DNA of 64,000 nucleotides from JBELMB01 sp042088665 (GCA_042088665.1 JBELMB010000002.1:67383-131382); one strand, 5' to 3'; shown: positions 50,578 to 59,870, counted from the stretch's first letter. Translations and numbers: made by a program. The notes: a model not told the origin generated them from the letters alone.

Positions 50578-51459
50578 ATGGCGCAATGCGCTGTGATATC
50601 GGACTTGCGCCATTTGTTTATGGTGCGGATTGCACACAGGCTGGTGGCTTTGCCCTTCGTGATGCTGACGTTCCTTGCGGTGACGACAGCCGCACAATCC
50701 GTCGCGGTGGACCCCCTGTCCCTTGGAACCCGCGGCACGCTCTTTGCCGACCGCGCACCGCTCATCGCAACCTTGCCATCTGCATCCCTGACCACGTCCA
50801 GCGTCACACCAAATGAGGGAACTGTCGGGCAAGCCACGCAGGGCGCCAGCCTGTTCACCGGCCAGGCAGGCACCTCGTTCTTTGCACCATGGCCGGATCG
50901 CCCCGGCAATGCGCGTCGTTTGCTTGGCGGCGGCACCGGGTCCGCGGCGCGCTTGCGCGACCTGATCGCGTCCGTTGAGGCAAGCGCGGCTGGCTATGAC
51001 AGCATCCAGCATGGCACGCGCATCCAGCCCGCCAAGCTGCCGACACAGATGACGATTGCCGAGATATACACATGGATCAAGGACACACCGGGCCAGCCCC
51101 ATGCCATCGGACGCTACCAGATCATTCCCGCCACGCTGCGCCGTCTCGTGCGCAAGGCAGAGGTCAGTCCCTTTGCGCTCTATTCCCCCAAGGTGCAGGA
51201 CAAACTGGCCGATATCCTCCTTGAGGAGGCGGGGTATGGCGCGCTGCGATCAGGTGACCTCAGCCGCACCGGATTCATGAACAATCTGGCAAAGATCTGG
51301 GCCGGACTGCCGAATTCCAGCGGCAAGTCGCACTACCACGGCTACGCTGGCAACAAGGCGGTGATTTCATGGACACGCTTCGAACAGGAGATGGACAGCA
51401 TCTTCCCGCGCGCGGCCCGTAGCGCGGGGTTGACCCCGCGCCCCGAGACACTGCCCTAA
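50578..51459 (+). CDS. Exported lysozyme-like muramidase (GH104-type)
   Basis: A 293-aa protein with a hydrophobic N-terminal segment (LVALPFVMLTFLAVTTAAQS) and a low-complexity Ser/Thr/Gly linker to ~120. A lysozyme-like region follows: LRDLIASVEASAAGYDSIQHG with catalytic Glu, TIAEIYTWIKD, AIGRYQIIPATLRRLVRKAEV, SPKVQDKLADILLEEAGYGAL and WAGLPNSSGKSHY. The fold resembles phage lambda endolysin-type muramidases, which cut glycan strands. It likely acts in the periplasm or outside. The last codons (RSAGLTPRP) derive from the 27-bp palindromic repeat. ATG follows AAAGGAGACGCC. Its stop overlaps murI's stop region by four bases, convergently. Confidence 0.7.
   Translation: MAQCAVISDLRHLFMVRIAHRLVALPFVMLTFLAVTTAAQSVAVDPLSLGTRGTLFADRAPLIATLPSASLTTSSVTPNEGTVGQATQGASLFTGQAGTSFFAPWPDRPGNARRLLGGGTGSAARLRDLIASVEASAAGYDSIQHGTRIQPAKLPTQMTIAEIYTWIKDTPGQPHAIGRYQIIPATLRRLVRKAEVSPFALYSPKVQDKLADILLEEAGYGALRSGDLSRTGFMNNLAKIWAGLPNSSGKSHYHGYAGNKAVISWTRFEQEMDSIFPRAARSAGLTPRPETLP
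51418..51444. repeat. 27-bp dispersed palindromic repeat, copy 2, inside a coding sequence
   Basis: An exact 27-bp copy of 48206-48232, including the GCGCGGGGT-TG-ACCCCGCGC inverted repeat. It lies inside the 3' end of the muramidase gene, where it encodes RSAGLTPR, fifteen bases before the stop. The length is a multiple of three and the frame is kept. Confidence 0.75.
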
Positions 51460-52268
51460 GCGGACCGAAACTTGATCTCGCGACGCAGAAACTGCGTTGC
51501 GTGCTGGGACACGCGCCCCGGATCCCCCGTCGTCAGGAAACCTGACTCTTGCCCGGCGCCCAACATGCCCGGATGCCGCTGCAAATAATCAGCGAGGCTC
51601 TCCGCCACCAGGTTCGCCTGGCTGTAAAGCTTGACCTCTGCACCAAGGGCTTCCTGAAAAATGCCCTGCATCCAGGGGTAATGCGTGCACCCAAGGATGG
51701 CCGCTTCGGGATCCGGCATCTTGCGAAGCAAGGCATCCACATGACTGCGCACCAGTGCTTCGGCGAGGATCATGTCCCCGTCTTCGATCGCATCGACCAG
51801 CCCGCCGCAGGCCTGCGCCTCTACATCGACGCCAATCGCGCGAAAGGCCAATTCCCTCTGGAACGCACGCGACCGGACCGTCGCCGGCGTTGCGAACAGT
51901 GCCACATGCTGCACCGCCACTTCGCGTGGGGGGGAATTATCGCCCCACTGCCGTTCTGTCAGCGCCTCGATCAGCGGTACAAAGACGCCAAGCACGCGCT
52001 TTTCGCGTGGGATCCAGCTTTCCTGCATACGCCGCAGCGCCGCGGCAGACGCGGTGTTGCAGGCCAGAATCACCAGATCACAGCCTGCATCCCAAAGCCG
52101 TTCCACCGCCGAGGTCGTCAGGTCATAGATGTCATCGGCATCCCGCACCCCGTAAGGTGCGTGCAGGCTGTCGGCGAAATACACGAACGGCACTTCGGGC
52201 AACCGTTTGCTCACCGCATCCCAAACCGTCAGGCCGCCCAGACCCGAGTCGAAAACACCAACTGCCAT
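51456..52268 (-). CDS. murI: Glutamate racemase
   Basis: A 270-aa racemase: GVFDSGLGGLTVWDAV, VPFVYFADSLHAPYG, VILACNTASAAALR with the first catalytic Cys and ILGCTHYPWMQG with the second. It converts L- to D-glutamate for peptidoglycan in the cytoplasm. ATG at 52268 was chosen because homology starts MAVGVFDSG; a longer in-frame start is not supported. It follows the acyltransferase gene on the same strand, about 20 bases after that gene's stop, and converges on the muramidase gene. Confidence 0.95.
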   Translation of the reverse strand: MAVGVFDSGLGGLTVWDAVSKRLPEVPFVYFADSLHAPYGVRDADDIYDLTTSAVERLWDAGCDLVILACNTASAAALRRMQESWIPREKRVLGVFVPLIEALTERQWGDNSPPREVAVQHVALFATPATVRSRAFQRELAFRAIGVDVEAQACGGLVDAIEDGDMILAEALVRSHVDALLRKMPDPEAAILGCTHYPWMQGIFQEALGAEVKLYSQANLVAESLADYLQRHPGMLGAGQESGFLTTGDPGRVSQHATQFLRREIKFRSA

Positions 52269-52287
52269 GTTCTGATCCCACGCCGGT

Positions 52288-53178
52288 TCAGTGGCGCGCC
52301 CTGTGCTTGTCCTCGAACTCGAAGCCGTAGTCAAAAGACGTGATCGGCGTCGGAGACAGCTCATAGGTGGATTGCCGCAGGAAATCCATCAAAGCCCGCG
52401 CGTCCTTGGACCGAGCCTCGATTTCCGACTGTGGGATCGGTTCGCCGATGGCAATGCGCACCGGTGTATCAACACGCTTGCGGAATTCCTTGATCAGCAG
52501 CCCCATGCGCAGGGTGTAGTGCAGATGGCTCGCCAGTTGGAACAGCCGCGAGGTGTGCCCGTCAAAGTAGATCGGCACCACCGTCGCCTTGGATTTCGTG
52601 ATCATGCGTGCCGTAAACGTTCGCCAGCCCGGATCCATCGGCTTGCCGAACGGCTTTTCCGCCGTGGCCACGGTGCCACCCGGGAAAATGCCGATACACC
52701 CGTCATTGGCAAGGTAATCCAAAGCTCTCTTGCGCGTCTGCAGGTTCTGCTGGATCGCCTCGCGGGTTTCGTCAAAGCTCACCGGCAGAACGATCTTGTC
52801 CAACTCGTGTGCCTTGCGAAACACCTTGTGCGCGAGGATTCGAAAATCGCCACGCGTCACCGACATGATATGCCCCAGCATCATGCCATCAAGGATGCCA
52901 TAGGGGTGATTGGCAATCACGATCAGCGGGCCGTCGGTGGGAATATTGTCCAGCTTGCCGCGCGTCACTTCGAGACCGAGCCCGTACCGCTCCACCATGA
53001 CCTGCCAAAAGTCCCGCCCCTGCGCGACCTCATCTTCATAGCCAGCGGCGCGCTTGATCAGACCCAAACGGCCTGTCGCGTTTTCCATGAAGCGGATCAT
53101 GGCACGTCCGCCTCGGGTTGTGGCCGAATAGGAGTACGAGATATCACGCGTCGCGTCACGCCGGTTCTGCATGGCCAT
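52288..53178 (-). CDS. PlsC-type acyltransferase
   Basis: A 296-aa protein with the acyltransferase motif ANHPYGILDGMM (NHx4D), then GIFPGGTVATAEKPFG (third-block glycine-rich loop) and VPIYFDGHTSRLF. Lysophosphatidate acyltransferases and lysophospholipid- or ornithine-lipid acyltransferases share these blocks; the exact acceptor is not set by sequence. Membrane-associated at the inner leaflet is likely. Start at 53178 has AAAAGGGAC; an ATG six bases inside is equally possible. It is followed by murI on the same strand. Confidence 0.8.
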   Translation of the reverse strand: MAMQNRRDATRDISYSYSATTRGGRAMIRFMENATGRLGLIKRAAGYEDEVAQGRDFWQVMVERYGLGLEVTRGKLDNIPTDGPLIVIANHPYGILDGMMLGHIMSVTRGDFRILAHKVFRKAHELDKIVLPVSFDETREAIQQNLQTRKRALDYLANDGCIGIFPGGTVATAEKPFGKPMDPGWRTFTARMITKSKATVVPIYFDGHTSRLFQLASHLHYTLRMGLLIKEFRKRVDTPVRIAIGEPIPQSEIEARSKDARALMDFLRQSTYELSPTPITSFDYGFEFEDKHRARH

Positions 53179-53286
53179 GTCCCTTTTGCAAAGCGGTTGG
53201 CAGTCTTTCTACCCCGCTGAAGCGGCGCTGACCAGAATTTGTGTCACAAATTGCATCGTTTCAAGACGGGCGGTTGCGCAACATCG

Positions 53287-56200
53287 TCACTCGGCGGCCC
53301 GGGCGAGCGGTGCTCCGCCCGCGCGCAGCACCGCAATCAGCTCTTCGCGCCGCTTGGCTGCCCCGGTTTCGTTGGCCGCCTTGACCGGTCCAAAGCCCCG
53401 GATCTGCAGTGGCAGTTGAGCCAGCGCAACAAGCGCCTCCTGCGTGTCCGGGTGCGCCTTCGGCAACCATTCCGCCATATCCGCCTCGTATTGCGCGATC
53501 AGGGCGCGCTCCATGCGCCGCTCTTCGGTCCGACCAAAGATGTCGAGGGGCGTACCACGCAGCCGCTTCAGCCTCGCCAGAAGGCGGAACCAGCGCAACA
53601 TACCTTCGCCAAAGGCACGTTTGACTGGCCGACCATCCGGCCCCTCCTTGCTCAGCAGGGGTGGCGCGAGGTGGAACGTCATCCGAAACCCGCCTTCAAA
53701 GACCTCCGCCGCCTTCTCACGCGTCTTGAGATGCAACCGCGCCACTTCGTATTCGTCCTTGTAGGTCAAGAGCTTGTGGTATCCCTTGGCGACGGCCTCC
53801 TTCAGCATTGGATCGGTGATCCCATCCACCATCGCGCGGTACTTCCGCGCCAGCGCTGCATTCTGGTAGTCAGTCAGATGCGTTGCGCGCAAAGCGATCC
53901 GATCCTCGAGCGTCCTTGGCAACGCAACGACCGAGGGCGCCTGCATCGCGTCCACCTGTTCCGGGAACAGGACAGCCCAGCGCCCGATCTCGAAGGCGCG
54001 CAGATTGCGCTCTACCGCGGCGCCGTTCAGTTCCACCGCGGCCCGGATGGCCTCATGCGAGAGCGGCAAAAGACCCTGCTGCCACGCGGCACCTAGGATC
54101 ATCATGTTGGAAAAGATCGAGTCCCCCAGCGTGACGCGCGCAAGCTCAGAGGCATCAAACATGCGCAGACGGTCCTTCAGCCGGGCCTCAAGCGCGACGC
54201 GCAACTGGTCCGTCGGCAGCTGGAATTCCGTGTTGCGGGTGAAATCGCCAGTGATGATCTCATGGCTGTTGACCACGCCGCCGGTGCGGCCCGTTTGGGT
54301 CAGGCCAAGCGTCTTGGCCCCCGCGCTGACCACCAGATCGCCGCCGATCAGCGCATGCGCCTCACCCGTGGCGACACGCACCGCAGAGATATCGTCGGGC
54401 GAGTTCGCAAGCCTCAGATGGATGTGCACGGCCCCACCCTTCTGGGCGAGACCGGCCATTTCCATCATCGCGGCGCCTTTGCCGTCGATCTGCGCGGCCT
54501 GCGCCAGCACGGCACCGATGGTAACCACCCCGGTGCCCCCAACCCCGGTGACCACAACGTTCCACGTGTCCGCGATTGCGGGCAGGTCCGGCGCAGGCAT
54601 GTCAGGCAGATCCAGCACCTGCGTTCCCGCCTTCTTCACCTGTGCCCCTTCAAGCGTCACGAAGGACGGGCAAAACCCCTTGATACAGGAGAAATCCTTG
54701 TTGCAGGCAGACTGGTCGATCGCCCGCTTGCGGCCCAGCTCTGTCTCTGCCGGGGTGATCGCCACGCAATTCGACTGGACACCACAGTCGCCACAGCCTT
54801 CGCAGACATCCGTGTTGATAAAGATCCGCTTGTCCGGATCGGGAAACTGGCCACGCTTGCGCCGCCGCCGCTTTTCCGCCGCGCAGGTCTGAACGTAGAG
54901 CAGGACAGACACACCCTGCGACCCGGCCATATCCCTTTGCACGGCCTCCAGTTCGGCGCGCTCATGCATCGCGACACCGGACGGAAACGAGGCCTCGGAG
55001 ATATCTTCCTTGGCATCATACACCACGGACACCTTCTCGACGCCCATGGCACGCACTTCGGCGGCGATACGCTGCGGGGTCAGACCACCGTCGTTGCGCT
55101 GCCCGCCGGTCATCGCCACCGCATCGTTGAACAGGATCTTGTAGGTGATGTTCGTGCCCGCCAGAAGTGCCGCGCGGATCGCCTGCACGCCGGAGTGATT
55201 GTAGGTGCCATCGCCGATGTTCTGGAACACGTGGTCGCGGTTGGAAAACGGCGCCTCGCCGATCCAATTGGCCCCCTCCCCCCCCATGTGGGTGAATCCC
55301 AAGGTCTCGCGGTCCATCCATTGCGCCATGAAATGACAGCCGATCCCGGCGTAGGCGCGGCTGCCCTCGGGCACCTTGGTCGAGGAGTTATGCGGGCAAC
55401 CGGCACAGAAATAGGGCAGACGCTCTGCGATCTCCTGTGCGTTGTCAGCACGGCTCGCGGCGTCCAGCGCGGCCATCGCTGCCTGAAGCGCCTCTGACCC
55501 CCGGCCCTCTTCGATAAAGACCTGCCCGAGCTTTTTCGCGATTTCCAGCGGGTCCAGCGCCATGGTCGCGGCAAAGAAGCGCGCGCCGTTCTTGGTCCCG
55601 CCATAGACACGGCGCCCGCCGCGGTTGTCAAAGAGCGCATCCTTGATCTGCACTTCGATCAGCTTGCGCTTTTCCTCGACCACCACGATCAGGTCGAGCC
55701 CTTCTGCCCAGTCGCTGAAACCCGGCATGTTCAGCGGCCAGACCTGCCCGACCTTGTAGGTCGTGATGCCCAGACGCGTTGCCTCTGCCGCGTCGATGCC
55801 CAGCAGGCTGAGAGCGTGCACAAGGTCCAGCCAGTTCTTGCCTGCTGCCACGAGTCCGATCCGTGCGCCGGGCTTGCCGTGGACACGCCGGTCGATGCCA
55901 TTGGCGCTGGCGTAGGCCTCCGCGGCAAAACGCTTGTGCTCCAGCAGGCGGGCTTCCTGCAGAAAACGGTCGTCCACCAGCCGGATGTTCAACCCGCCCT
56001 CGGGCATGTCGAAGGCAGGTTCGACCAGCGAAACACGATCCGGTGCGCCGTCGACGATGGCCGTGGCCTCGACCGTGTCCTTCATCAGTTTGAGCCCGGT
56101 CCAGACGCCCGCGAAGCGGCTCAGCCCGTAGCCATAGATGCCGAAATCGAGGATCTCCTGCACACCGGCGGGCGACAGCACCGGCATATAGGCATCGATC

Positions 56201-56688
56201 AGCGCGAACTCGCTTTGGTGCAGCACGGTAGAGCTTTCGCCGGTATGGTCATCGCCCATCGCCATCAGCACGCCACCGTGTCGCGATGTCCCGGCCATGT
56301 TGGCGTGACGCATCACGTCACCGGTGCGGTCCACACCCGGCCCCTTGCCGTACCACAGACCGAACACCCCGTCGTACCGGCCTTCGCCCCGCAGTTCCGC
56401 CTGCTGGCTGCCCCACAGGGCGGTGGCCGCGAGATCCTCGTTCAGACCCTCCTGAAAGTGCACATTGGCCCCGCGCAGGTGCTTTTCCGCCCGCTGCATC
56501 TGCATGTCCACCGCGCCGAGCGGCGAGCCCCGGTAACCGGTCACATATCCGGCCGTGTTCAGCCCTGCTGCGGCGTCACGCGCCTGCTGCATCAGCATCA
56601 ATCGCACCAGCGCCTGCGTGCCATTCAGCAGCACCGAGTGTTTCGACAGATCGAAACGATCGTTCAACGAAATGCGCGGCTGGCTCAT
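53287..56688 (-). CDS. Indolepyruvate ferredoxin oxidoreductase, fused alpha/beta chain
   Basis: A 1133-aa one-chain enzyme. The N-terminal pyrimidine-binding domain (VTGYRGSPLGAVDMQM) and the TPP-binding domain (GIGCHFMAQWM, MGGEGANWIGEAP, GDGTYNHSGVQAIRAA) are followed by a ferredoxin-like cysteine cluster (NTDVCEGCGDCGVQSNCVAI, CNKDFSCIKGFCP) and a gamma domain (GVGGTGVVTIGAVLAQAA). It oxidatively decarboxylates arylpyruvates (and branched 2-oxoacids in some relatives) to acyl-CoA with electron transfer via Fe-S centres, in amino-acid catabolism. ATG at 56688 has GGGAGAACGTCC. It is divergent from the LysR gene, which may regulate it. Confidence 0.93.
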   Translation of the reverse strand: MSQPRISLNDRFDLSKHSVLLNGTQALVRLMLMQQARDAAAGLNTAGYVTGYRGSPLGAVDMQMQRAEKHLRGANVHFQEGLNEDLAATALWGSQQAELRGEGRYDGVFGLWYGKGPGVDRTGDVMRHANMAGTSRHGGVLMAMGDDHTGESSTVLHQSEFALIDAYMPVLSPAGVQEILDFGIYGYGLSRFAGVWTGLKLMKDTVEATAIVDGAPDRVSLVEPAFDMPEGGLNIRLVDDRFLQEARLLEHKRFAAEAYASANGIDRRVHGKPGARIGLVAAGKNWLDLVHALSLLGIDAAEATRLGITTYKVGQVWPLNMPGFSDWAEGLDLIVVVEEKRKLIEVQIKDALFDNRGGRRVYGGTKNGARFFAATMALDPLEIAKKLGQVFIEEGRGSEALQAAMAALDAASRADNAQEIAERLPYFCAGCPHNSSTKVPEGSRAYAGIGCHFMAQWMDRETLGFTHMGGEGANWIGEAPFSNRDHVFQNIGDGTYNHSGVQAIRAALLAGTNITYKILFNDAVAMTGGQRNDGGLTPQRIAAEVRAMGVEKVSVVYDAKEDISEASFPSGVAMHERAELEAVQRDMAGSQGVSVLLYVQTCAAEKRRRRKRGQFPDPDKRIFINTDVCEGCGDCGVQSNCVAITPAETELGRKRAIDQSACNKDFSCIKGFCPSFVTLEGAQVKKAGTQVLDLPDMPAPDLPAIADTWNVVVTGVGGTGVVTIGAVLAQAAQIDGKGAAMMEMAGLAQKGGAVHIHLRLANSPDDISAVRVATGEAHALIGGDLVVSAGAKTLGLTQTGRTGGVVNSHEIITGDFTRNTEFQLPTDQLRVALEARLKDRLRMFDASELARVTLGDSIFSNMMILGAAWQQGLLPLSHEAIRAAVELNGAAVERNLRAFEIGRWAVLFPEQVDAMQAPSVVALPRTLEDRIALRATHLTDYQNAALARKYRAMVDGITDPMLKEAVAKGYHKLLTYKDEYEVARLHLKTREKAAEVFEGGFRMTFHLAPPLLSKEGPDGRPVKRAFGEGMLRWFRLLARLKRLRGTPLDIFGRTEERRMERALIAQYEADMAEWLPKAHPDTQEALVALAQLPLQIRGFGPVKAANETGAAKRREELIAVLRAGGAPLARAAE

Positions 56689-57088
56689 GGACGTTCTCCC
56701 AGAAGTTTCGATGTCGTTCGTCTGCATCAAATATAGGTCATAATTGCTGATATTTTATCGACACTCAAGAACAGCATTGCAAAAATTGAACAGTGGTGAT
56801 TTTCTCGTTTCAAAACAGTCTGCAAGGCAGCTCCGCGCCGCCTTTCGCACGGAACGCCGCCACGCGCCAAGTCTCTGGCCGACCTGCCCAGCGCAGCACA
56901 AAGCGCATGCGCGACGCCGTCACATCGCGCGGGACACACCGCAGTGGAAACGCCCCAACCTTGGCCAAATTTCGCCCATACCTGACGATCCTGCAAAATT
57001 TTACACCGCAAGGGCGCGTTTCGCTAAGTTGTTATTTAAGTGCCAATTCTGTTCCGGTATGTGAGCGGTATCAGCAGAAAGACTTCGC
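56689..57088. other. 400-bp divergent spacer between the oxidoreductase and LysR genes
   Basis: No gene is supported. The first 60 bases (56725-56785) are AT-rich relative to the surroundings and suit promoters in both directions. Several T-N11-A pairs that could bind a LysR protein occur, but they are too common to single one out. Confidence 0.5.
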
Positions 57089-57994
57089 ATGGATTGGGAC
57101 AAACTCAGGATCTTTCACGCGGTGGCCGATGCCGGCAGCCTCACGCATGCCGGGGACACGCTGCACCTGTCGCAGTCCGCGGTGTCGCGCCAGATCCGCG
57201 CCTTGGAAGAGTCGCTCAACACGATCTTGTTTCACCGCCATGCCCGCGGCCTGATCCTTACGGAGCAGGGAGAGCTGTTGTTCGATGCCACGCAGGCGAT
57301 GAACAAACGCATCGACGCCGCCACCGCCCGCATTCGCGACAGCGAAGAAGAGGTGTTCGGGGAGCTCAAGGTCACCACGACTCACGGCTTTGGCGCGCTC
57401 TGGCTGGCCCCACGGCTGGCGAAATTGTATGAACAGTATCCCGATCTCAAGATCGACCTCATGCTGGAAGAGCGCGTGCTGGATCTGCCCATGCGCGAGG
57501 CTGACGTCGCCATCCGCATGAAGGAACCCAGCCAGGCAGACCTGATCCGCAAGCGTCTGATGAGCGTGCGGATGCGCCTATATGCCTCGCCGGAATACCT
57601 CGCCGCCTTTGGTGAACCCGCGGCGCTGCAGGACATGTACAAACACCGCCTGATTTGCCAGAACCCCGGCGCGCCGCAGGTCAGCGCCGGCCAGCAACTG
57701 GTCAAGACGCTGCTGACCTACGATGTGCAGACGACACTGACAGTAAACAACTATTTCGGGGTGCTGCAGGCCGTGGTGGCCAGTCTCGGCATCGGTGTGC
57801 TGCCCGACTACATCATCGAGGATTTCCCCAGTGTCGTGCGCGTGCTGACCGATGTGGAAAGCATCGAGGTGCCCGTCTTTCTGGCCTACCCCGAAGAGCT
57901 GCGTCAATCAAAGCGCGTGGCCGCATTCCGCGACTTTGTTCAGGACGAAATCATCGCGCACCGACGCCTCAGACGGGCAATGGGAGACGGGTAA
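57089..57994 (+). CDS. LysR-family transcriptional regulator
   Basis: A 301-aa LysR protein. The N-terminal winged helix (MDWDKLRIFHAVADAGSLTHAGDTLHLSQSAVSRQIRALEESL) is followed by a periplasmic-binding-like effector domain (GELKVTTTHGFGALWLAPRLAKLYEQYPDLKIDLML, then GVLQAVVASLGIGVLPDYIIED). It lies divergent from the indolepyruvate oxidoreductase gene, the classic layout in which a LysR protein controls its neighbour, here inferred only. No good ribosome-binding site is obvious except AGAAAG before ATG at 57089. The C terminus (AHRRLRRAMGDG) is basic. Confidence 0.92.
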   Translation: MDWDKLRIFHAVADAGSLTHAGDTLHLSQSAVSRQIRALEESLNTILFHRHARGLILTEQGELLFDATQAMNKRIDAATARIRDSEEEVFGELKVTTTHGFGALWLAPRLAKLYEQYPDLKIDLMLEERVLDLPMREADVAIRMKEPSQADLIRKRLMSVRMRLYASPEYLAAFGEPAALQDMYKHRLICQNPGAPQVSAGQQLVKTLLTYDVQTTLTVNNYFGVLQAVVASLGIGVLPDYIIEDFPSVVRVLTDVESIEVPVFLAYPEELRQSKRVAAFRDFVQDEIIAHRRLRRAMGDG

Positions 57995-58300
57995 TACACG
58001 TATTGCGGGAATGCCACACTGTGGTATGAGCACAACGCATAGCGGGAATGCTGCGCAAGCGACATGATTGCCCTTGAACGAGTCAGTCTAGATGAAATAT
58101 TCAGAATATGTTGATGCGATGCACGTTAGCTGAGCATCTTCAACCTCCCTGTTGGACTTCGGCCGAGCTTAGTGCTCGGCCTTTTTTCTTCCAGGGAGCG
58201 GACCCTTCAAACCCAGATGTGACTTTTCATTCGCGGCGGATGCAAACATACAAAACACCCCATGTCGAGAGGTGTTTTGAGTGGCAATGGGCGAGAGGTC
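57995..58300. other. 306-bp stretch after the LysR gene with an orphan terminator
   Basis: No coding sequence is supported. It contains a degenerate direct repeat (GCGGGAATGCCAC around 58006 and GCGGGAATGCTGC around 58039) and the terminator hairpin described separately. The terminator begins about 165 bases after the LysR stop, which leaves room for a short RNA with its own promoter between them. Confidence 0.5.
58161..58187 (+). terminator. Rho-independent terminator (LysR transcript or an unannotated small RNA)
   Basis: Stem GGCCGAGC / GCTCGGCC (8 bp, perfect) with loop TTAGT and six T (58182-58187). It is the first terminator after the LysR gene, about 165 bases downstream. Just 5' of it is ACCTCCCTGTTGG, whose pyrimidine-rich block could pair with ribosome-binding sites, so an independent small RNA ending here is possible. 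Confidence 0.85.
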
Positions 58301-58903
58301 TCAGGACGCTTTCTTCAGGTCGGAAATCATTGCGTCAATGTTGCCGCGCCGCTTGTCCAGCAGGGCCCCCACCTCGGCGCGTTCGGTCAACAGCATGTTG
58401 ACCCCCTCGATGAACATGTTGAACAGCAATGCCTTGCCCGTCCGGTCCGAGACATGGAACGACACGGTAAAGGGCGACGAGCCGCGCAAGAAGGCGGTGG
58501 TTTCCACCTCGTAGAAATTCTTGACCGCCTTGACGCCCTGCACTTCAAGGCGCCCGCCGATGAACTCGCGGAACCGCTTGCCATACTTGCGCGAGATGTA
58601 GCCGGTAAACGCGTTGGAAAACGCCTTCTTTTGCGCATTGCTTGCCCGCCGTCCGTCAGCGCCCATGGCGTAGGCGGCGATGTAGGGAATATCCCCGTAC
58701 TTTCGGAAGATCTTTTCAAAATCGCCGTACATCGCGCGTTCGGACTTGCCGCTGTCGATGACACGGTTCACCTCCTTGACCAGCCCGTCGATCAGCTTTC
58801 GCGCATCGTTCTGGTTCAGGGCAAGGGCCGGCGCGGGCTGCAAGGTGACGACAAGGGCACTCGCCGCAGCGGAGCCCAAGATCATGCGACGGTTAAGATC
58901 CAT
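58301..58903 (-). CDS. MlaC-like phospholipid-transport periplasmic protein
   Basis: A 200-aa protein with a Tat/Sec-type signal (NRRMILGSAAASALVVTLQPAPALA) and the MlaC/Ttg2D core: ALNQNDARKLIDGLVKEVNRVIDSGKSE, IFRKYGDIPYIAAYAMGADGRRAS, FREFIGGRLEVQGVKAVKNFYEVET and FNMFIEGVNMLLTERAEVG. MlaC carries phospholipid between the outer-membrane MlaA complex and the inner-membrane MlaFEDB transporter. The MlaA-like gene lies just upstream on the same strand, 18 bases away. No mlaFED genes are in this window. Confidence 0.9.
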   Translation of the reverse strand: MDLNRRMILGSAAASALVVTLQPAPALALNQNDARKLIDGLVKEVNRVIDSGKSERAMYGDFEKIFRKYGDIPYIAAYAMGADGRRASNAQKKAFSNAFTGYISRKYGKRFREFIGGRLEVQGVKAVKNFYEVETTAFLRGSSPFTVSFHVSDRTGKALLFNMFIEGVNMLLTERAEVGALLDKRRGNIDAMISDLKKAS

Positions 58904-58921
58904 CGACGTTTCCTTTCGAGA

Positions 58922-59665
58922 CTAGAAACCGGATGTGTCCAGCGCCATCGGATCGATGACGGTTTCAGGCGCTTCTTGGCCCAGCTCAAACCGGCGGTTC
59001 TGGAGGTAGATCAGCCGCAACTGCACGTAGCTGTCCGCGCTTTCGTACAAAACGGAATCCACGGTGTTGGAAAACTCCCCGCGCGAGATCACGCCGTCAG
59101 CGACCTTTGCGACGGTGCCGATGTGCCGCTCAGGCGAGGGCAACACGTATTGCAGCGGGTCTGTAAAGAGGTCCACAACCTGCCCCGCCGCATCGCGCTG
59201 CGTCGAGGGACCAGCGAACGGCAGCTCAAGGTAGGCCCCTTCCGGCAGGCCCCAGACCGCGAGCGTCTCGCCAAAGTCGCTTTCGTCCTCGATCAGGCCC
59301 AGCTCGCCCGCCGGGTCCAGCACGCCCAGACCAAGCGTCGCGTTCAGGGTGAAGCGCAGGGTGTTCTTTGTCGCCCGCCACAGGCGCAGCTGCAGCAGTT
59401 GGTTGACCACGGTCTGCGGAGTCGAGACCGTGTCGGCAAACTGCGAAATCGCCTGACGGCTGCCCTCTGGCACGCGCTCGGCAAAGCTGTTGCCAGCACC
59501 GCGCACGACGCGCTCGTCCAGACGGCGGTTGAATTCATGGCGCTTGCGGTTCGCCTCTTCGTAGGGGTCCCAGACGCCATCTGGAGCCTCGCCCGGCCCG
59601 GGGACCGAACAGGCGGCCAATCCCGCCAACAGAAACATCACAGTCAAGGCCCGGCAGCAGCGCAT
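58922..59665 (-). CDS. MlaA/VacJ-like outer-membrane lipoprotein
   Basis: A 247-aa lipoprotein. It has a hydrophobic start with lipobox LAAC (residue ~19) and a MlaA body: DPYEEANRKRHEFNRRLDERVVRGAG, GLGVLDPAGELGLIEDESDFGETLAVWGLPEGAYLELPFAGPSTQRDAAGQVVDLFTDPLQY, IYLQNRRFELGQEAPE. MlaA removes mislocalised phospholipid from the outer leaflet of the outer membrane and hands it to MlaC, encoded next. ATG at 59665 was chosen; the frame extends upstream to a TTG with no conserved content. Promoter region upstream is AT-rich. Confidence 0.9.
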   Translation of the reverse strand: MRCCRALTVMFLLAGLAACSVPGPGEAPDGVWDPYEEANRKRHEFNRRLDERVVRGAGNSFAERVPEGSRQAISQFADTVSTPQTVVNQLLQLRLWRATKNTLRFTLNATLGLGVLDPAGELGLIEDESDFGETLAVWGLPEGAYLELPFAGPSTQRDAAGQVVDLFTDPLQYVLPSPERHIGTVAKVADGVISRGEFSNTVDSVLYESADSYVQLRLIYLQNRRFELGQEAPETVIDPMALDTSGF

Positions 59666-59870
59666 ACGTTTTGCCCCCAGCAAAACAACTTGGAAAGCCT
59701 CGCGGCTTAATTCAAAGATAACTTATGTACATTTTCTGTTAGACCCAAGGAACGATACGAGTTTCGCTCCCCTTGTGACACTATGGCGACAGAGGCTGAT
59801 TTGTGCCACTCCAATCGATAAAGAAACGCAAACAACTGATAGATTGACGAAAGGTGAGGTTAGGGCAACC

